A stretch of 54,772 bases of DNA from RGIG3528 sp045629005 (GTDB lineage: Bacteria; Bacillota; Clostridia; Lachnospirales; Lachnospiraceae). A model generated the notes under the pieces. The model was not told the origin of the DNA and did no database searches. It was given only the letters and a program-made list of their open reading frames with translations. The stretch lies in the NCBI GenBank assembly GCA_045629005.1, contig JAZQQJ010000028.1, forward strand, positions 1 through 54,772, written 5' to 3'. A program made the translations under genes and the position numbers. Positions 1 to 7,745 of this stretch are shown here, one piece after another; positions within the stretch are counted from its first letter, which is position 1; the number at the start of each line of letters is the position of its first letter.

Positions 1-1
1 A

Positions 2-472
2 GACACAACAGAACCCGGCAGCGACGTAACCACAGGTGGCGACACAACAGAACCCGGCAGCGACGTAACCACAGGTGGCGACACAACAGAACCCGGCGGT
101 GATGTAACACCCGGCAGCGAGACTACAGAACCCGGCAGTGATGTAACACCCGGCAGCGAGACTACAGAACCCGGTGACGACACAACACCTGGCAGCAATA
201 CAACAGAACCTAGTGGCGACACAACACCTGGCAGCAATACAACAGAACCTGGTGGCGACACAACACCTGCCGGCAATGACACGACTCAGGGTGGTAATGA
301 TAAAACACCGAGTGGAAGCGATACAACGCAAACGGGTACAAATGCAACACAAAATGAAAGCAAGAGTAATGTCCTTTTGTGGGAAATAATTGCTGTAGTG
401 ATTTGCGGCGCAGTTGCAGGAACGGTTATCTTCGTTAACAAGAAAAAACAAGGTTCCGGTGATGACCACTAG
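2..472 (+). CDS. C-terminal part of a cell-surface protein with Thr/Pro/Gly/Asp stalk and TM anchor (5' end outside window)
   Basis: Open from the window edge in the frame starting at base 2, ending at TAG 470-472. About 115 residues are degenerate repeats of the type TTEPGSDVTTGGD and TTPGSNTTEPGGD, a flexible, probably extracellular stalk. The last ~35 residues are a hydrophobic segment (LLWEIIAVVICGAVAGTVI) followed by a basic tail NKKKQGSGDDH, which fits a membrane anchor with a short cytoplasmic end; no LPxTG motif is visible. The N-terminal functional domain lies outside the window, so the role is unknown. The stop codon lies inside a copy of the GTCCAC palindromic element, so the last residues (DDH) are encoded by the repeat. 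The DNA repeats may make length variable. Confidence is high for a real coding region, low for function. Confidence 0.8.
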   Translation, partial: DTTEPGSDVTTGGDTTEPGSDVTTGGDTTEPGGDVTPGSETTEPGSDVTPGSETTEPGDDTTPGSNTTEPSGDTTPGSNTTEPGGDTTPAGNDTTQGGNDKTPSGSDTTQTGTNATQNESKSNVLLWEIIAVVICGAVAGTVIFVNKKKQGSGDDH

Positions 473-493
473 GGACGGGGTGTGGTGGACATT
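464..493. repeat. GTCCAC-type REP-like palindromic element, copy 1
   Basis: Contains CCACTAGGGACGGGGTGTGG followed by TGGACATT, the core shared with the copies near 1786, 10058, 44524, 44568 and 47701. It overlaps and supplies the stop codon of the upstream surface-protein gene. Confidence 0.8.
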
Positions 494-520
494 TCCCTGA
501 GATAAGGAGAAGAAACCAAT

Positions 521-949
521 ATGATAATGATTGTTGAGCAGACAAAGAAGTATGCCTATCGAATGGAATATGACCCAAAGACAAAATCTTTTCATGAGTC
601 AGAGTATGAATCTTTGATGCATAACAGGAAGTTTGACTACCCGTACGGTTGGGTTAAGGAATCCGGAACACCGCCTGAGCCACACTGCGACTGTATTCTG
701 ATGAGTGATGGTAATTTTGAACTTGGTGATGAAGTTGATGTAAAAATCATCGGAATGTTTAAACGCGGCGATGGCGACCATAAATATATTGTAGTGGAGC
801 AGCATCGTCCGGAAAATGATTACAGCCGTCTTTCAGCAGAGGAAAAGAATGCATTAAACAGGCTGTACCCAAATATCAGAGAAGGCGAAGGGTGGTTTGG
901 AAGAGAAGAAGCGGAGCACTGCTATAAAACATGTGAAAAAGCGCTTTAA
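521..949 (+). CDS. Inorganic pyrophosphatase-like protein (class I fold, divergent)
   Basis: 142 residues, start ATG 521 behind a GGAG-containing site. The middle (residues ~40-95) has the order of family I soluble pyrophosphatases: a YPYGWV segment, then an acidic PHCDCILM stretch where the family has its DGDPxDVLV metal site, then GDEVDVKIIGMFK and KYIVVE, then a C-terminal helical part with GEGWFG resembling the KVEGW region. The core aspartates are not all in the usual places, so hydrolysis of pyrophosphate is likely but not certain. It is a cytosolic protein with no signal peptide. The following small membrane gene starts 17 bases downstream, so the two are probably co-transcribed. It could alternatively be a non-catalytic relative of the family. 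Confidence 0.6.
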   Translation: MIMIVEQTKKYAYRMEYDPKTKSFHESEYESLMHNRKFDYPYGWVKESGTPPEPHCDCILMSDGNFELGDEVDVKIIGMFKRGDGDHKYIVVEQHRPENDYSRLSAEEKNALNRLYPNIREGEGWFGREEAEHCYKTCEKAL

Positions 950-965
950 AATAGGAGTATATCGT

Positions 966-1151
966 ATGGTAATTCTTGAATACTTATTATTTTTCCTTGT
1001 AATTGTAGGAGTTCTTCTTGTGGTTATAATAATCATGGAATGCATTAATCATAAGATGTTGGATAATTACAAGGATATGATAAATAATAGTGAAAAGTCG
1101 GATGCTAAAGACCGCAAAAAAAGTACGTTTTTTCACTTCAATAAAAAATGA
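966..1151 (+). CDS. Small single-pass membrane protein, unknown function
   Basis: 61 residues from ATG 966, with AGGAG at 953-957. A longer reading is open upstream to 897 but would overlap the pyrophosphatase-like gene; the 966 start has the better ribosome site. Residues ~4-24 (EYLLFFLVIVGVLLVVIIIM) form one clear transmembrane helix, followed by a hydrophilic, lysine-rich tail ending FHFNKK. No known family is recognised. The close spacing behind the upstream gene suggests an operon. Confidence 0.55.
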   Translation: MVILEYLLFFLVIVGVLLVVIIIMECINHKMLDNYKDMINNSEKSDAKDRKKSTFFHFNKK

Positions 1152-1211
1152 TGTTCACCTGAGACATAGCTAATACACATTAGTAAAACATAAATTGGAA
1201 GGAAGAAAACC

Positions 1212-1778
1212 ATGAAGGTTACTGTTTTATGGTCAAGTGCAAATAATGATGGGCTTACTGAGAGTGCGGTAAGGAGCTTTGAACAAGGTTTGGAGTCAGT
1301 GGGTGTCGAGGTTAAAGACATTTGGCTTAATCACACTAAACTGAATCATTGTGCTGCATGCGGAAACGGATGGGGTAAATGTCGTGCTGAGGGTGTTTGC
1401 ATTCTCCCGGATGACTTTATGAACATTTACAACGAACTCCGTGATTCGGATGGTATTGTGGTTGCAACGGCTGTGTACTGGTCAGATATGACTGAATGCA
1501 TGAAAGCGTTTATTGACAGACTCAGAAGATGTGAAGCAACGAAGAACCATTTTCTTGCAGATAAGAGATGTATTCTGATTGCATGCGCAGGTGGAACAGG
1601 CAGAGGCACACTTGAGTGTCTGCATCAGATGGAGCAGGCGCTTACACATATGAATATGCGTGCGTATGACAGAATTCCGGTAATCCGTTACAATGCGGAA
1701 TACCAGATTCCTGCGCTTGAAAAGGCAGGAGAGGTTTATGCGAAGAGACTTGAGACGGGCTTTGATATGTATTATTAA
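1212..1778 (+). CDS. Flavodoxin-family NAD(P)H-dependent oxidoreductase (FMN reductase type)
   Basis: 188 residues, ATG 1212 behind GGAAGGAAG. The N-terminus MKVTVLWSSANNDGLTES is the phosphate-binding loop of flavodoxin-like FMN reductases. A cysteine-rich stretch around residues 45-62 (C-x2-C-x6-C-x5-C) is typical of this subfamily and of iron-sulfur flavoproteins, although the spacing does not match the compact cluster motif exactly. GIVVATAVYWSDMT is the conserved isoalloxazine-side segment, and MKAFIDR follows as usual. The protein is cytosolic and probably reduces quinones, metals or small electrophiles. A REP-like palindrome follows directly. Family assignment is firm; the substrate is unknown. 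Confidence 0.8.
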   Translation: MKVTVLWSSANNDGLTESAVRSFEQGLESVGVEVKDIWLNHTKLNHCAACGNGWGKCRAEGVCILPDDFMNIYNELRDSDGIVVATAVYWSDMTECMKAFIDRLRRCEATKNHFLADKRCILIACAGGTGRGTLECLHQMEQALTHMNMRAYDRIPVIRYNAEYQIPALEKAGEVYAKRLETGFDMYY

Positions 1779-1785
1779 ATAATAT

Positions 1786-1842
1786 TGTCCACCGCACCCC
1801 GTCCCTGGTGGACATTCCTGGTGGACATTCCTGGTGGACATT
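1786..1842. repeat. GTCCAC-type REP-like element, copy 2 (inverted, with extra half units)
   Basis: TGTCCACCGCACCCCGTCCC followed by three successive TGGTGGACATT-type half units. It is the reverse orientation of the copies at 464 and 10058 and lies just upstream of the methyltransferase gene. Confidence 0.75.
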
Positions 1843-1861
1843 GCAGAAAAAGGATGTTGTA

Positions 1862-4000
1862 ATGAAATTCAGAGGAAAAACAATTACAAAAGATGACCTT
1901 AAGTCCAATCTGTGGCTTAAGTATCTTTGCTCAATAGGTCGGAGTATGGTTAATCCGGAACGTGTGGAATCTTACGAAAAGATGAACGCAACGCCTGTTC
2001 TCGAGTATGTCGGAGGAACGCTGGATATTGCCGAGAAGGAGCTGAGTACCGCCCATGTCAGCGAACGCTTGTCCAAGTATGTTCTTGAGACACTCCGATG
2101 GAGTGAGGTTGCCAAGGGCGGCAGCGAATCAAAACGTAAAATGTGGGAGAAACAGCACCTGCCGTTAATGGTCCACAATGAAGCTTCTGCAAAAATCTAC
2201 ATGGAAGATGCCACTGATGTAGCGGCGGATAAAAAGATCATATACACGCTCATTTTTACACATGGCCTGATTGGACAGTGCCTGCGTGGTGAAGTGGAGC
2301 TTACGGAAAATCTTCCGCTTACAAAGCTTATTGATGATGGGCTTCTTAAAAAGAAGGAGCTGCGTATAGTTCTTACTATTCTGAATAAAGCCATCATCGG
2401 TGCAGTTTCTGAGGATTTGTGGAACAGGCATGAGCAAAAGGTTTTAAGCATTATTGATGATGTTTGCGAAAACAGACTTTCAAACGTTGATATAAAAACA
2501 CGTATTACAGGCATGTTTCCGTCTGCGTTTTCTTCCGCTGAAGATATTTCTTCTGCGGATGTTAAGGTCTTTGAAAGGGTTCTGCCCGGCAGATACCTCT
2601 GGTATCCCGAGGTGGCGCTTGATTCATTTTCGGAAGAGGAAATTACGTTCTTTTTCTCAATGATTGGAAGAAGAATCAGAAACAAATCCGTCAGACATAT
2701 TTCCTTCTATCCTATGGCCGTGGGCTTGTACTACGATTATGAAGGTAAGAAAAAGATAAATATATACAAGAAGAGAATTATTGAATTCTGCCTGAAAGAG
2801 CTTATGGAAGGCGTTTCAGATCCGAAATGCGAAGAGCACGTCCGGTTTGACTTCACTATTTCGAATGAAACCTTGTATGTGAATGTTGTCTTTACACCTG
2901 TATGTGAAAAACTGATTGATTTCTGCGTGGAAGCCGAGCGTTCAAGCTTTATGGACTATCGGAAAAACATTACCACCATCTTCGATCTTTTCGGATTTCG
3001 CAGGGACATTTTTGACAGACTCAATAACGAAGACAAGTACCTTGAAACGATGAATTCTACGGATAACAGCCGTAAATCGGATCTTTTGAATTTCGTTGTC
3101 GGAAAAAGCATTGTAGATGTCGGCTCCGGCGGCGGAGTGCTTTTGGACAAGCTTGAAAATCAATTCCCCGGAAGTGCCATAATAGGCACCGACATCTCTG
3201 CCAATGTTATTGAGGCACTTGAACATAAGATTGAAACGGAAGGCCACAAATACACTGTGAAAAAGCACAATTTTGTGGACGGCCCCTTTGATAAAAAGGT
3301 GGATTGCATTATCTTCTCCTCTATTCTTCACGAGGTTTATTCCTACACCGAATTTGAGGGTGAGAAGTTCAATCCTCTCTCGGTGAAAACTGCGCTTATT
3401 AACGCTGCAGCTTCCCTTAAAAAAGGCGGACGAATACTCATTCGCGATGGCATCAAAACAGACAGCAGCAGGATTTGCGAGATTCAGCTTAAGGAACAGG
3501 CCGGCTGGAGATTTTTACAGAACTATATGAAGGACTTCAAAGGCTTGCGGGAACTTCGCGCTGTGGCAGGTAAAGCTACGGAAGACGTTGGTGCAGGCAA
3601 TGGGATTGGAACGCTTGGCAATATGTCATCCAATCACAAGGGGAATGAATCGCTTGGCAAAAAGTCGAATTCACGCGAAGCTGAATTGTTTGCGCCCGAT
3701 AAGGTCCACTACCTTGGTGACGGTCGCTTACGTGCGGACATAAACTTTATCCGCGAATTCATGTTTACCTACACCTGGGGTGAAGAATCCTACGCACTTG
3801 AGGTAAATGAGCAGTTTGGATATTTTACACTTCGCGAATTCAAATCGCTGTTCGAGGAACTTGGGCTTAAGATAGTGCATTTGGAAGAATATCTTGAAGA
3901 AGGCTACAGAACACATCTTTCCCCTAAGGTTGACCTGCTTGGAGATTTCAAATGGGAAGACATTCCGAGTAACTGCATAGTAGTGGTTGAAAAAATGTAA
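1862..4000 (+). CDS. Large SAM-dependent methyltransferase, 712 residues
   Basis: Start taken at ATG 1862 (AAAGGA upstream). The frame is open further to 1808, but that extra part is encoded by the REP-like repeat. Residues ~1-390 are a predicted soluble helical domain that I do not recognise. At ~417-424 IVDVGSGGG is a class I methyltransferase motif I, followed by GTDISANVIEAL (acidic loop binding the SAM ribose), a HNFVDGPF segment, the DCIIFSSILHEVYSY motif IV region and LKKGGRILIRDG motif V. A hydrophilic Gly/Asn/Ser insertion at ~575-605 interrupts the C-terminal part, which ends with a normal-looking fold. The substrate is unknown; the domain resembles small-molecule or peptide methyltransferases more than DNA enzymes because no NPPY-like motif is present. 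Confidence 0.7.
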   Translation: MKFRGKTITKDDLKSNLWLKYLCSIGRSMVNPERVESYEKMNATPVLEYVGGTLDIAEKELSTAHVSERLSKYVLETLRWSEVAKGGSESKRKMWEKQHLPLMVHNEASAKIYMEDATDVAADKKIIYTLIFTHGLIGQCLRGEVELTENLPLTKLIDDGLLKKKELRIVLTILNKAIIGAVSEDLWNRHEQKVLSIIDDVCENRLSNVDIKTRITGMFPSAFSSAEDISSADVKVFERVLPGRYLWYPEVALDSFSEEEITFFFSMIGRRIRNKSVRHISFYPMAVGLYYDYEGKKKINIYKKRIIEFCLKELMEGVSDPKCEEHVRFDFTISNETLYVNVVFTPVCEKLIDFCVEAERSSFMDYRKNITTIFDLFGFRRDIFDRLNNEDKYLETMNSTDNSRKSDLLNFVVGKSIVDVGSGGGVLLDKLENQFPGSAIIGTDISANVIEALEHKIETEGHKYTVKKHNFVDGPFDKKVDCIIFSSILHEVYSYTEFEGEKFNPLSVKTALINAAASLKKGGRILIRDGIKTDSSRICEIQLKEQAGWRFLQNYMKDFKGLRELRAVAGKATEDVGAGNGIGTLGNMSSNHKGNESLGKKSNSREAELFAPDKVHYLGDGRLRADINFIREFMFTYTWGEESYALEVNEQFGYFTLREFKSLFEELGLKIVHLEEYLEEGYRTHLSPKVDLLGDFKWEDIPSNCIVVVEKM

Positions 4001-4010
4001 GCGGGAACGC

Positions 4011-4090
4011 TGCCGGTGCGGGGGCACAACTTATGGATGTTTTGTGCTTTGCCGGCACGATGGTGCAACTTATAGAAGTTTTGTGCTTTG
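4011..4090. repeat. 39-bp direct repeat, two copies
   Basis: Two consecutive copies of a unit containing CAACTTAT, TTTTGTGC and TTTGCCGGCACG, differing at a few bases. They lie between the methyltransferase stop and its terminator. Confidence 0.7.
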
Positions 4091-4132
4091 CCGGCACGGT
4101 GGTAGCTTCGCGATTACTGAAAACTGAAGAGT

Positions 4133-4166
4133 AAAAGGGACGTAAAATAACATTACGTCCTTTTTT
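4133..4166 (+). terminator. Rho-independent terminator after the methyltransferase gene
   Basis: Stem GGACGTAA / TTACGTCC with a short AT loop followed by TTTTTT. Confidence 0.85.
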
Positions 4167-4194
4167 AGTGCATTAACTAAGTCCCGCGGCGGAA

Positions 4195-4632
4195 AATAGG
4201 TATAAAAGCCATGTTTCGCCGCGTCATGCCTAAAAACTCCCGAGCATTAGGTACAAGCGGGCATTTTCGACTGTTTATACCTAAAATCCCGCTGGCTTTA
4301 GGTACAGGCGGGCATTTTCGACTGTTTATACCTAAAATCCCGCGAGCATTAGGTACAGGCGGGCAATTTCGGCTGTTTATACCTAAAATCCCGCTGGCTT
4401 TAGGTACAGAATGGGAAAATTAACTGTATATACCTAAAGACTAGGTATAGCAAGCGGGATTCGGCCATATATACCTAATCCGCGGCGAAAATTAGGTATA
4501 AAATCCATATTTCGCCGCGTCATGCCTAAAAACTCTCGAGCTTTAGGTACAAGCGGGCATTTTCGACTGTTTATACCTAAAATCCCGCTGGCTTTAGGTA
4601 CAGAATGGGAAATTTAACTGTTTATACCTAAA
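4195..4632. repeat. Palindromic repeat array, family TTAGGTA/TACCTAA, 51-bp period (array 1)
   Basis: About eight to nine hairpin elements. Each begins with TTAGGTA (or TAGGTATA), runs ~38 nt and ends with TACCTAA, followed by a ~13-nt GC-rich spacer such as AATCCCGCTGGC. In the best conserved part the period is exactly 51 bases, so the array stays open in one frame and yields a 17-residue peptide repeat containing IPK and LGTGG. I take that reading as a consequence of period and palindrome, not as a gene. The same family forms the array at 19031-19786. This array fills the 780-base gap between the methyltransferase and SPFH genes. Confidence 0.9.
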
Positions 4633-4681
4633 TGAACAACACAATCAAACCCCCCAAAAATTCATAATTAAAAAAAAGGAC

Positions 4682-4745
4682 TTGACATATAATCAAATTG
4701 ATTATATGATACAGACAACGAAGATATAATCATCTTGATTATATG
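4682..4745 (+). promoter_or_regulatory. Promoter with two palindromic operators (probable NrtR sites)
   Basis: A -35 TTGACA at 4682-4687 and -10 TATGAT at 4705-4710 are separated by 17 bases. The spacer is almost entirely a perfect 23-bp palindrome at 4686-4708 (half site CATATAATCAA). A second near-perfect palindrome, 4724-4744 (ATATAATCA / TGATTATAT), lies downstream of the start site, centre to centre 37 bases. Binding at either place would block transcription. The same half site is found before the nrtR-like gene at 6901-6921. Confidence 0.85.
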
Positions 4746-4781
4746 AGAACTGCAAACATTCATAAGAAAGGAGTGCACATT

Positions 4782-5864
4782 ATGTTAAGACATGCAAACT
4801 ACCAGGCAACAGAATATGTAATAGTAACAGGAGGAAACGGGAAGGTTAAGAGAAAAGGCTTCGGACTTGGTTTCTTGTACAATGATGCAAGAACAAGCAT
4901 TAAAGTCATTCCTTCTACGGCATTTGATACGTCATATGTCTTTAATGACATCATTACAAACGACTTCCAGAACATAACTGTTCAGGGCGACATTTCCTAT
5001 GTTATCAGCGACTTCGAGGAGGCATCCGAGAAGACAGATTTCTCTTATAAAAACCAGCAGACCTACATGGGAAAGCTTGCAGAAGCGCAGAGCAAAATGT
5101 CAAAAAGAATCATTGGCATTGTAAAGGCTGAAATTGCTCAGTTTATGGCAGCCAAGGACATCAGGACGGCCATACAGTCTCAGAACGATTTGGCTGTAAA
5201 GCTTAACGAAGCTGTAAAGAACAACGCATATGTCAAGGAATTCGGCCTGAGCATAATTAACATTTCCGTACTCGGAATTTCTCCTCAGCCAAAGACGCGC
5301 GAAGCGCTTGAAGCGGCTACACGAGAGGAAATTCTGAAGCAGCAGGATGATGCCATTTACAAGAGACGTAACTTCGCCATCGAGCAGGAGCGTAACATTA
5401 AAGAAAATGAGCTGAACACGGAGATTTCTATTGCTGAAAAAGAGCGCGAGAAGGAAGAAAAGGCCATCGATGCGCAGATGTCACTTCAGGAGAAAAATGC
5501 AGAAGCAAAAATGAAAAAGCTGAACGATGAGCATGAGCTTCTGATGAAAGACGTCGAGACTCATGTAATTAGTGACAAGGCACTTCACGAAAAGGACATG
5601 GAAGCCCGCAAATACGAGCAGGAAGAGCAGGCAATCGCAAATGAAACCCAGCGCTCTATCGCAGATACTAAGGCTTATGAAAGCGAAGTTCTCATGAAAG
5701 TGTTCGAGAATATTGATAAGGATGTACTGACCGCGCTCCTTCTTTCGGGTATGGACAGCGGAAAGATGATTGCAAAGGCGTTCGGCGATCTTGCAACGAA
5801 TTCCGAGAAGATTGGAAACCTCAACATTACCCCCGATTTGTTGGAATCGCTTGTGAACAGATGA
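4782..5864 (+). CDS. SPFH/Band 7 (prohibitin-like) domain protein
   Basis: 360 residues from ATG 4782, with AAAGGAG ten bases upstream. Residues ~10-190 carry a Band 7-type fold (ATEYVIVTGGNGKVKRKG, then a beta-rich core and the GLSIINISVLGISPQPKTREALE region where SPFH proteins turn into their helix). Residues ~190-300 are a long, highly charged coiled coil (Glu/Lys/Ala-rich), as in flotillins and prohibitins. The end is short and hydrophobic (VLTALLLSGMDSGKMIAKAFGDLA). No N-terminal transmembrane helix is visible, so it may be cytosolic or peripherally bound. It probably assembles into oligomeric rings. The next gene, NAD-kinase-like, starts 48 bases downstream in the same transcript, and the promoter carries NrtR-type operators, suggesting a link to NAD(P) status. 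Confidence 0.8.
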   Translation: MLRHANYQATEYVIVTGGNGKVKRKGFGLGFLYNDARTSIKVIPSTAFDTSYVFNDIITNDFQNITVQGDISYVISDFEEASEKTDFSYKNQQTYMGKLAEAQSKMSKRIIGIVKAEIAQFMAAKDIRTAIQSQNDLAVKLNEAVKNNAYVKEFGLSIINISVLGISPQPKTREALEAATREEILKQQDDAIYKRRNFAIEQERNIKENELNTEISIAEKEREKEEKAIDAQMSLQEKNAEAKMKKLNDEHELLMKDVETHVISDKALHEKDMEARKYEQEEQAIANETQRSIADTKAYESEVLMKVFENIDKDVLTALLLSGMDSGKMIAKAFGDLATNSEKIGNLNITPDLLESLVNR

Positions 5865-5912
5865 TTGGACGATGTACCCGGGCAGCGGGTACTCTATACA
5901 GAAAGGCAAACT

Positions 5913-6851
5913 ATGAACAGGGCTATGAATAAGATTGTAATCGTGTCGCAGAAGACGCGGTTGCAGGAACTTATCGAAAGATTCAACACAAAAGAACAGG
6001 CACAGTTTTACGTTGAGCATCTTGGCGCATCGTTTGAAGACTATATTGACGAGGACCGGAAATACGTGGAATCTTTAAATGTGGTAATCAGGGCAGCTGA
6101 GATTAGTGCCAGAGTGTCCGTCATTGATAAATCCTTTCTTCATACGTACATTTTCGGCGCGGAAGACATAGTCATCTGTGTCGGCAGGGACGGACTTGTC
6201 TGCAATACAATGAAATACCTCTCCGACAGTAACATTGTCATCGGTGTGAATCCGGATCCGCAAAGATGGGATGGCGTTGTTCTTCCGTTCTCTGCAGGAG
6301 AAATGATGTGGGTTCTGCGTATGCTTTGTGAGCAGAAGGGCAAAATGCCTTCGAAGAAAATTACTTTTGCGCACGCAACAACACAAAACGGACAGGAGCT
6401 TTACGCCGCAAATGATATATTTGTAGGGCCTGCAAGCCACATTTCCGCAAGGTACGACATAGAATATCATGGTCACGTGGAAAGACAGTCATCCAGTGGG
6501 GTAATCATATCTACAGGACTTGGCCAGTCCGGCTGGTTCAAATCGATTGTTGCCCAGATTAACGGCGGTGCAAAATACCTGAATATGGAGCAGAAGCCTT
6601 ACACTACCATAGGTTGGAGTGATCGTGAACTTTCATTTGCGGTGCGCGAACCGTTTGCTTCCGTCAATTCCGGTGCGGATATTGTCATGGGTAAGATTAA
6701 GCAGGGAGAAGCATTGAAGCTTCGCTCGATTATGCCTGAAAAAGGAGTTATTTTCTCGGATGGAATTGAGGATGACTACATTGAATTCAATTCCGGAACT
6801 GAAGTTACTGTTACCGTAGCTCAGAAGCAGGGGAATCTTCTTGTAAAATAA
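5913..6851 (+). CDS. NAD kinase-like protein (ATP-NAD kinase / lipid kinase superfamily)
   Basis: 312 residues from ATG 5913 (AAAGG at 5902-5906); the frame is open from 5865 but without a good start. DIVICVGRDGL at ~84-93 corresponds to the GGDGT nucleotide-binding motif of NAD kinases with altered residues, and VIISTGLGQSGW at ~196-207 is the conserved glycine-rich substrate segment. Residues ~1-80 form a charged helical region resembling the N-terminal part of larger NAD kinase relatives. It probably phosphorylates NAD or a related nucleotide, but the changed GGDGT motif leaves activity open. It is the second gene of the SPFH transcript and adjoins nrtR, which makes control by an NAD metabolite likely. 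Confidence 0.75.
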   Translation: MNRAMNKIVIVSQKTRLQELIERFNTKEQAQFYVEHLGASFEDYIDEDRKYVESLNVVIRAAEISARVSVIDKSFLHTYIFGAEDIVICVGRDGLVCNTMKYLSDSNIVIGVNPDPQRWDGVVLPFSAGEMMWVLRMLCEQKGKMPSKKITFAHATTQNGQELYAANDIFVGPASHISARYDIEYHGHVERQSSSGVIISTGLGQSGWFKSIVAQINGGAKYLNMEQKPYTTIGWSDRELSFAVREPFASVNSGADIVMGKIKQGEALKLRSIMPEKGVIFSDGIEDDYIEFNSGTEVTVTVAQKQGNLLVK

Positions 6852-6863
6852 CCCATAAAAAAC

Positions 6864-6922
6864 TTGATAAATACCCGAATAATCGATATGATACAGAAAG
6901 ATATAATCATATCGATTATGTG
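6864..6922 (+). promoter_or_regulatory. Promoter and operator of the nrtR-esterase transcript
   Basis: -35 TTGATA 6864-6869, 17-base spacer, -10 TATGAT 6887-6892. A palindrome at 6901-6921 (ATAATC-n5-GATTAT) matches the operators at 4686 and 4724; a partial half site ATAATC lies in the spacer at 6879-6884. This is the layout expected for autoregulation by the gene product. Confidence 0.8.
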
Positions 6923-6923
6923 A

Positions 6924-6953
6924 ACCCGCTGCTGCGTAGCAGTAGCGGGTTCA
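6924..6953 (+). other. Stable hairpin in the nrtR 5' leader
   Basis: AACCCGCT...AGCGGGTT with an inner GCTG/CAG part. It is not followed by a T run, so it is unlikely to be a terminator. It may stabilise the mRNA or be a relic. Confidence 0.5.
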
Positions 6954-7004
6954 TGAGCAAGAAGCGAAGCGGAATGCGAAGGTCCGCTTTAATGGGGAAA
7001 AACA

Positions 7005-7745
7005 ATGGCAAGAAAGATTTCAAAAGAAGAACAGGCGTTTTTGAGCTCATACAGCATTTCTGATTTCGAAAGGCCTTCTGTGGCAGCGGATATTGTTGTT
7101 TTCAGAGTTGTTGAGAAGGAAGAAGAAAACAAGAAAAAGACACGTCCGAAGTGCCTGCAGGTGCTGCTGATTAAGAGGGCAACGCATCCCTTTAAAGGAT
7201 GTTGGAACTTGCCCGGCGGCTTTTGTAAACCGGATGAGAAAATTGAGGACACCGCACGGCGCGAACTGTTTGAAGAAACCAATGTGTCTGAAACAAATCT
7301 TAAGCTGATAGGCGTATATTCCGAGCCGGGCAGAGACCCGAGAGGCTGGATTATCTCAAACACCTACATGGCACTTATCAATAACGCTGAGTGCGAATTG
7401 AGGACTGATGAAGAAGCGTGGGAAGCCAAATGGTTTGAGCCGGAAGAACTGGCTGACATGCAGATTGGATTCGACCACAGACTCATTATCGATGACGCCT
7501 TAAAAACATTAAAAGAGCATGCATTAAACTACAGCGACTGGATTTTCAATCTGTTGCCTCCGACATTTACGCTTGCCGAGCTTCAGCTCGTGTATGAAGA
7601 AATCCTTCAACGTGATTTGACAAAACAAAACTTCAGGCGCAAGATGATGGAATTTGTAGAAGAGACAGACGAAGTTGAAACGGGTTACAGCCACAGAAAC
7701 TCACAAAAATACAGAAAAAAAGGTTTACAGGAGGGTATTTTATGA
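7005..7745 (+). CDS. nrtR: NrtR-family Nudix-type transcriptional regulator of NAD metabolism
   Basis: 246 residues. Residues ~28-165 form a Nudix domain with the box GFCKPDEKIEDTARRELFEE at ~71-90; the REUxEE catalytic core is kept, though the final Gly is Asn, so some hydrolase activity is possible. Residues ~175-240 (LLPPTFTLAELQLVYEEIL and the following RRKMMEFVE) are the winged-helix DNA-binding domain typical of NrtR. NrtR proteins bind ADP-ribose or related NAD products and release DNA. Matching palindromes before this gene and before the SPFH/NAD-kinase-like pair make them its likely targets. The stop overlaps the start of the esterase gene (ATGA), so the two are translationally coupled. 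Confidence 0.85.
   Translation: MARKISKEEQAFLSSYSISDFERPSVAADIVVFRVVEKEEENKKKTRPKCLQVLLIKRATHPFKGCWNLPGGFCKPDEKIEDTARRELFEETNVSETNLKLIGVYSEPGRDPRGWIISNTYMALINNAECELRTDEEAWEAKWFEPEELADMQIGFDHRLIIDDALKTLKEHALNYSDWIFNLLPPTFTLAELQLVYEEILQRDLTKQNFRRKMMEFVEETDEVETGYSHRNSQKYRKKGLQEGIL

Noticed and set aside
174..389. 71-codon reading frame in the first 400 bases
   Set aside because: It is a shifted frame of the Thr/Pro/Gly stalk repeat; the real frame starts at base 2.
4211..4423. 70-codon plus-strand reading frame in the first array
   Set aside because: Repeat-derived, no ribosome site, same 17-residue pattern as the other array.
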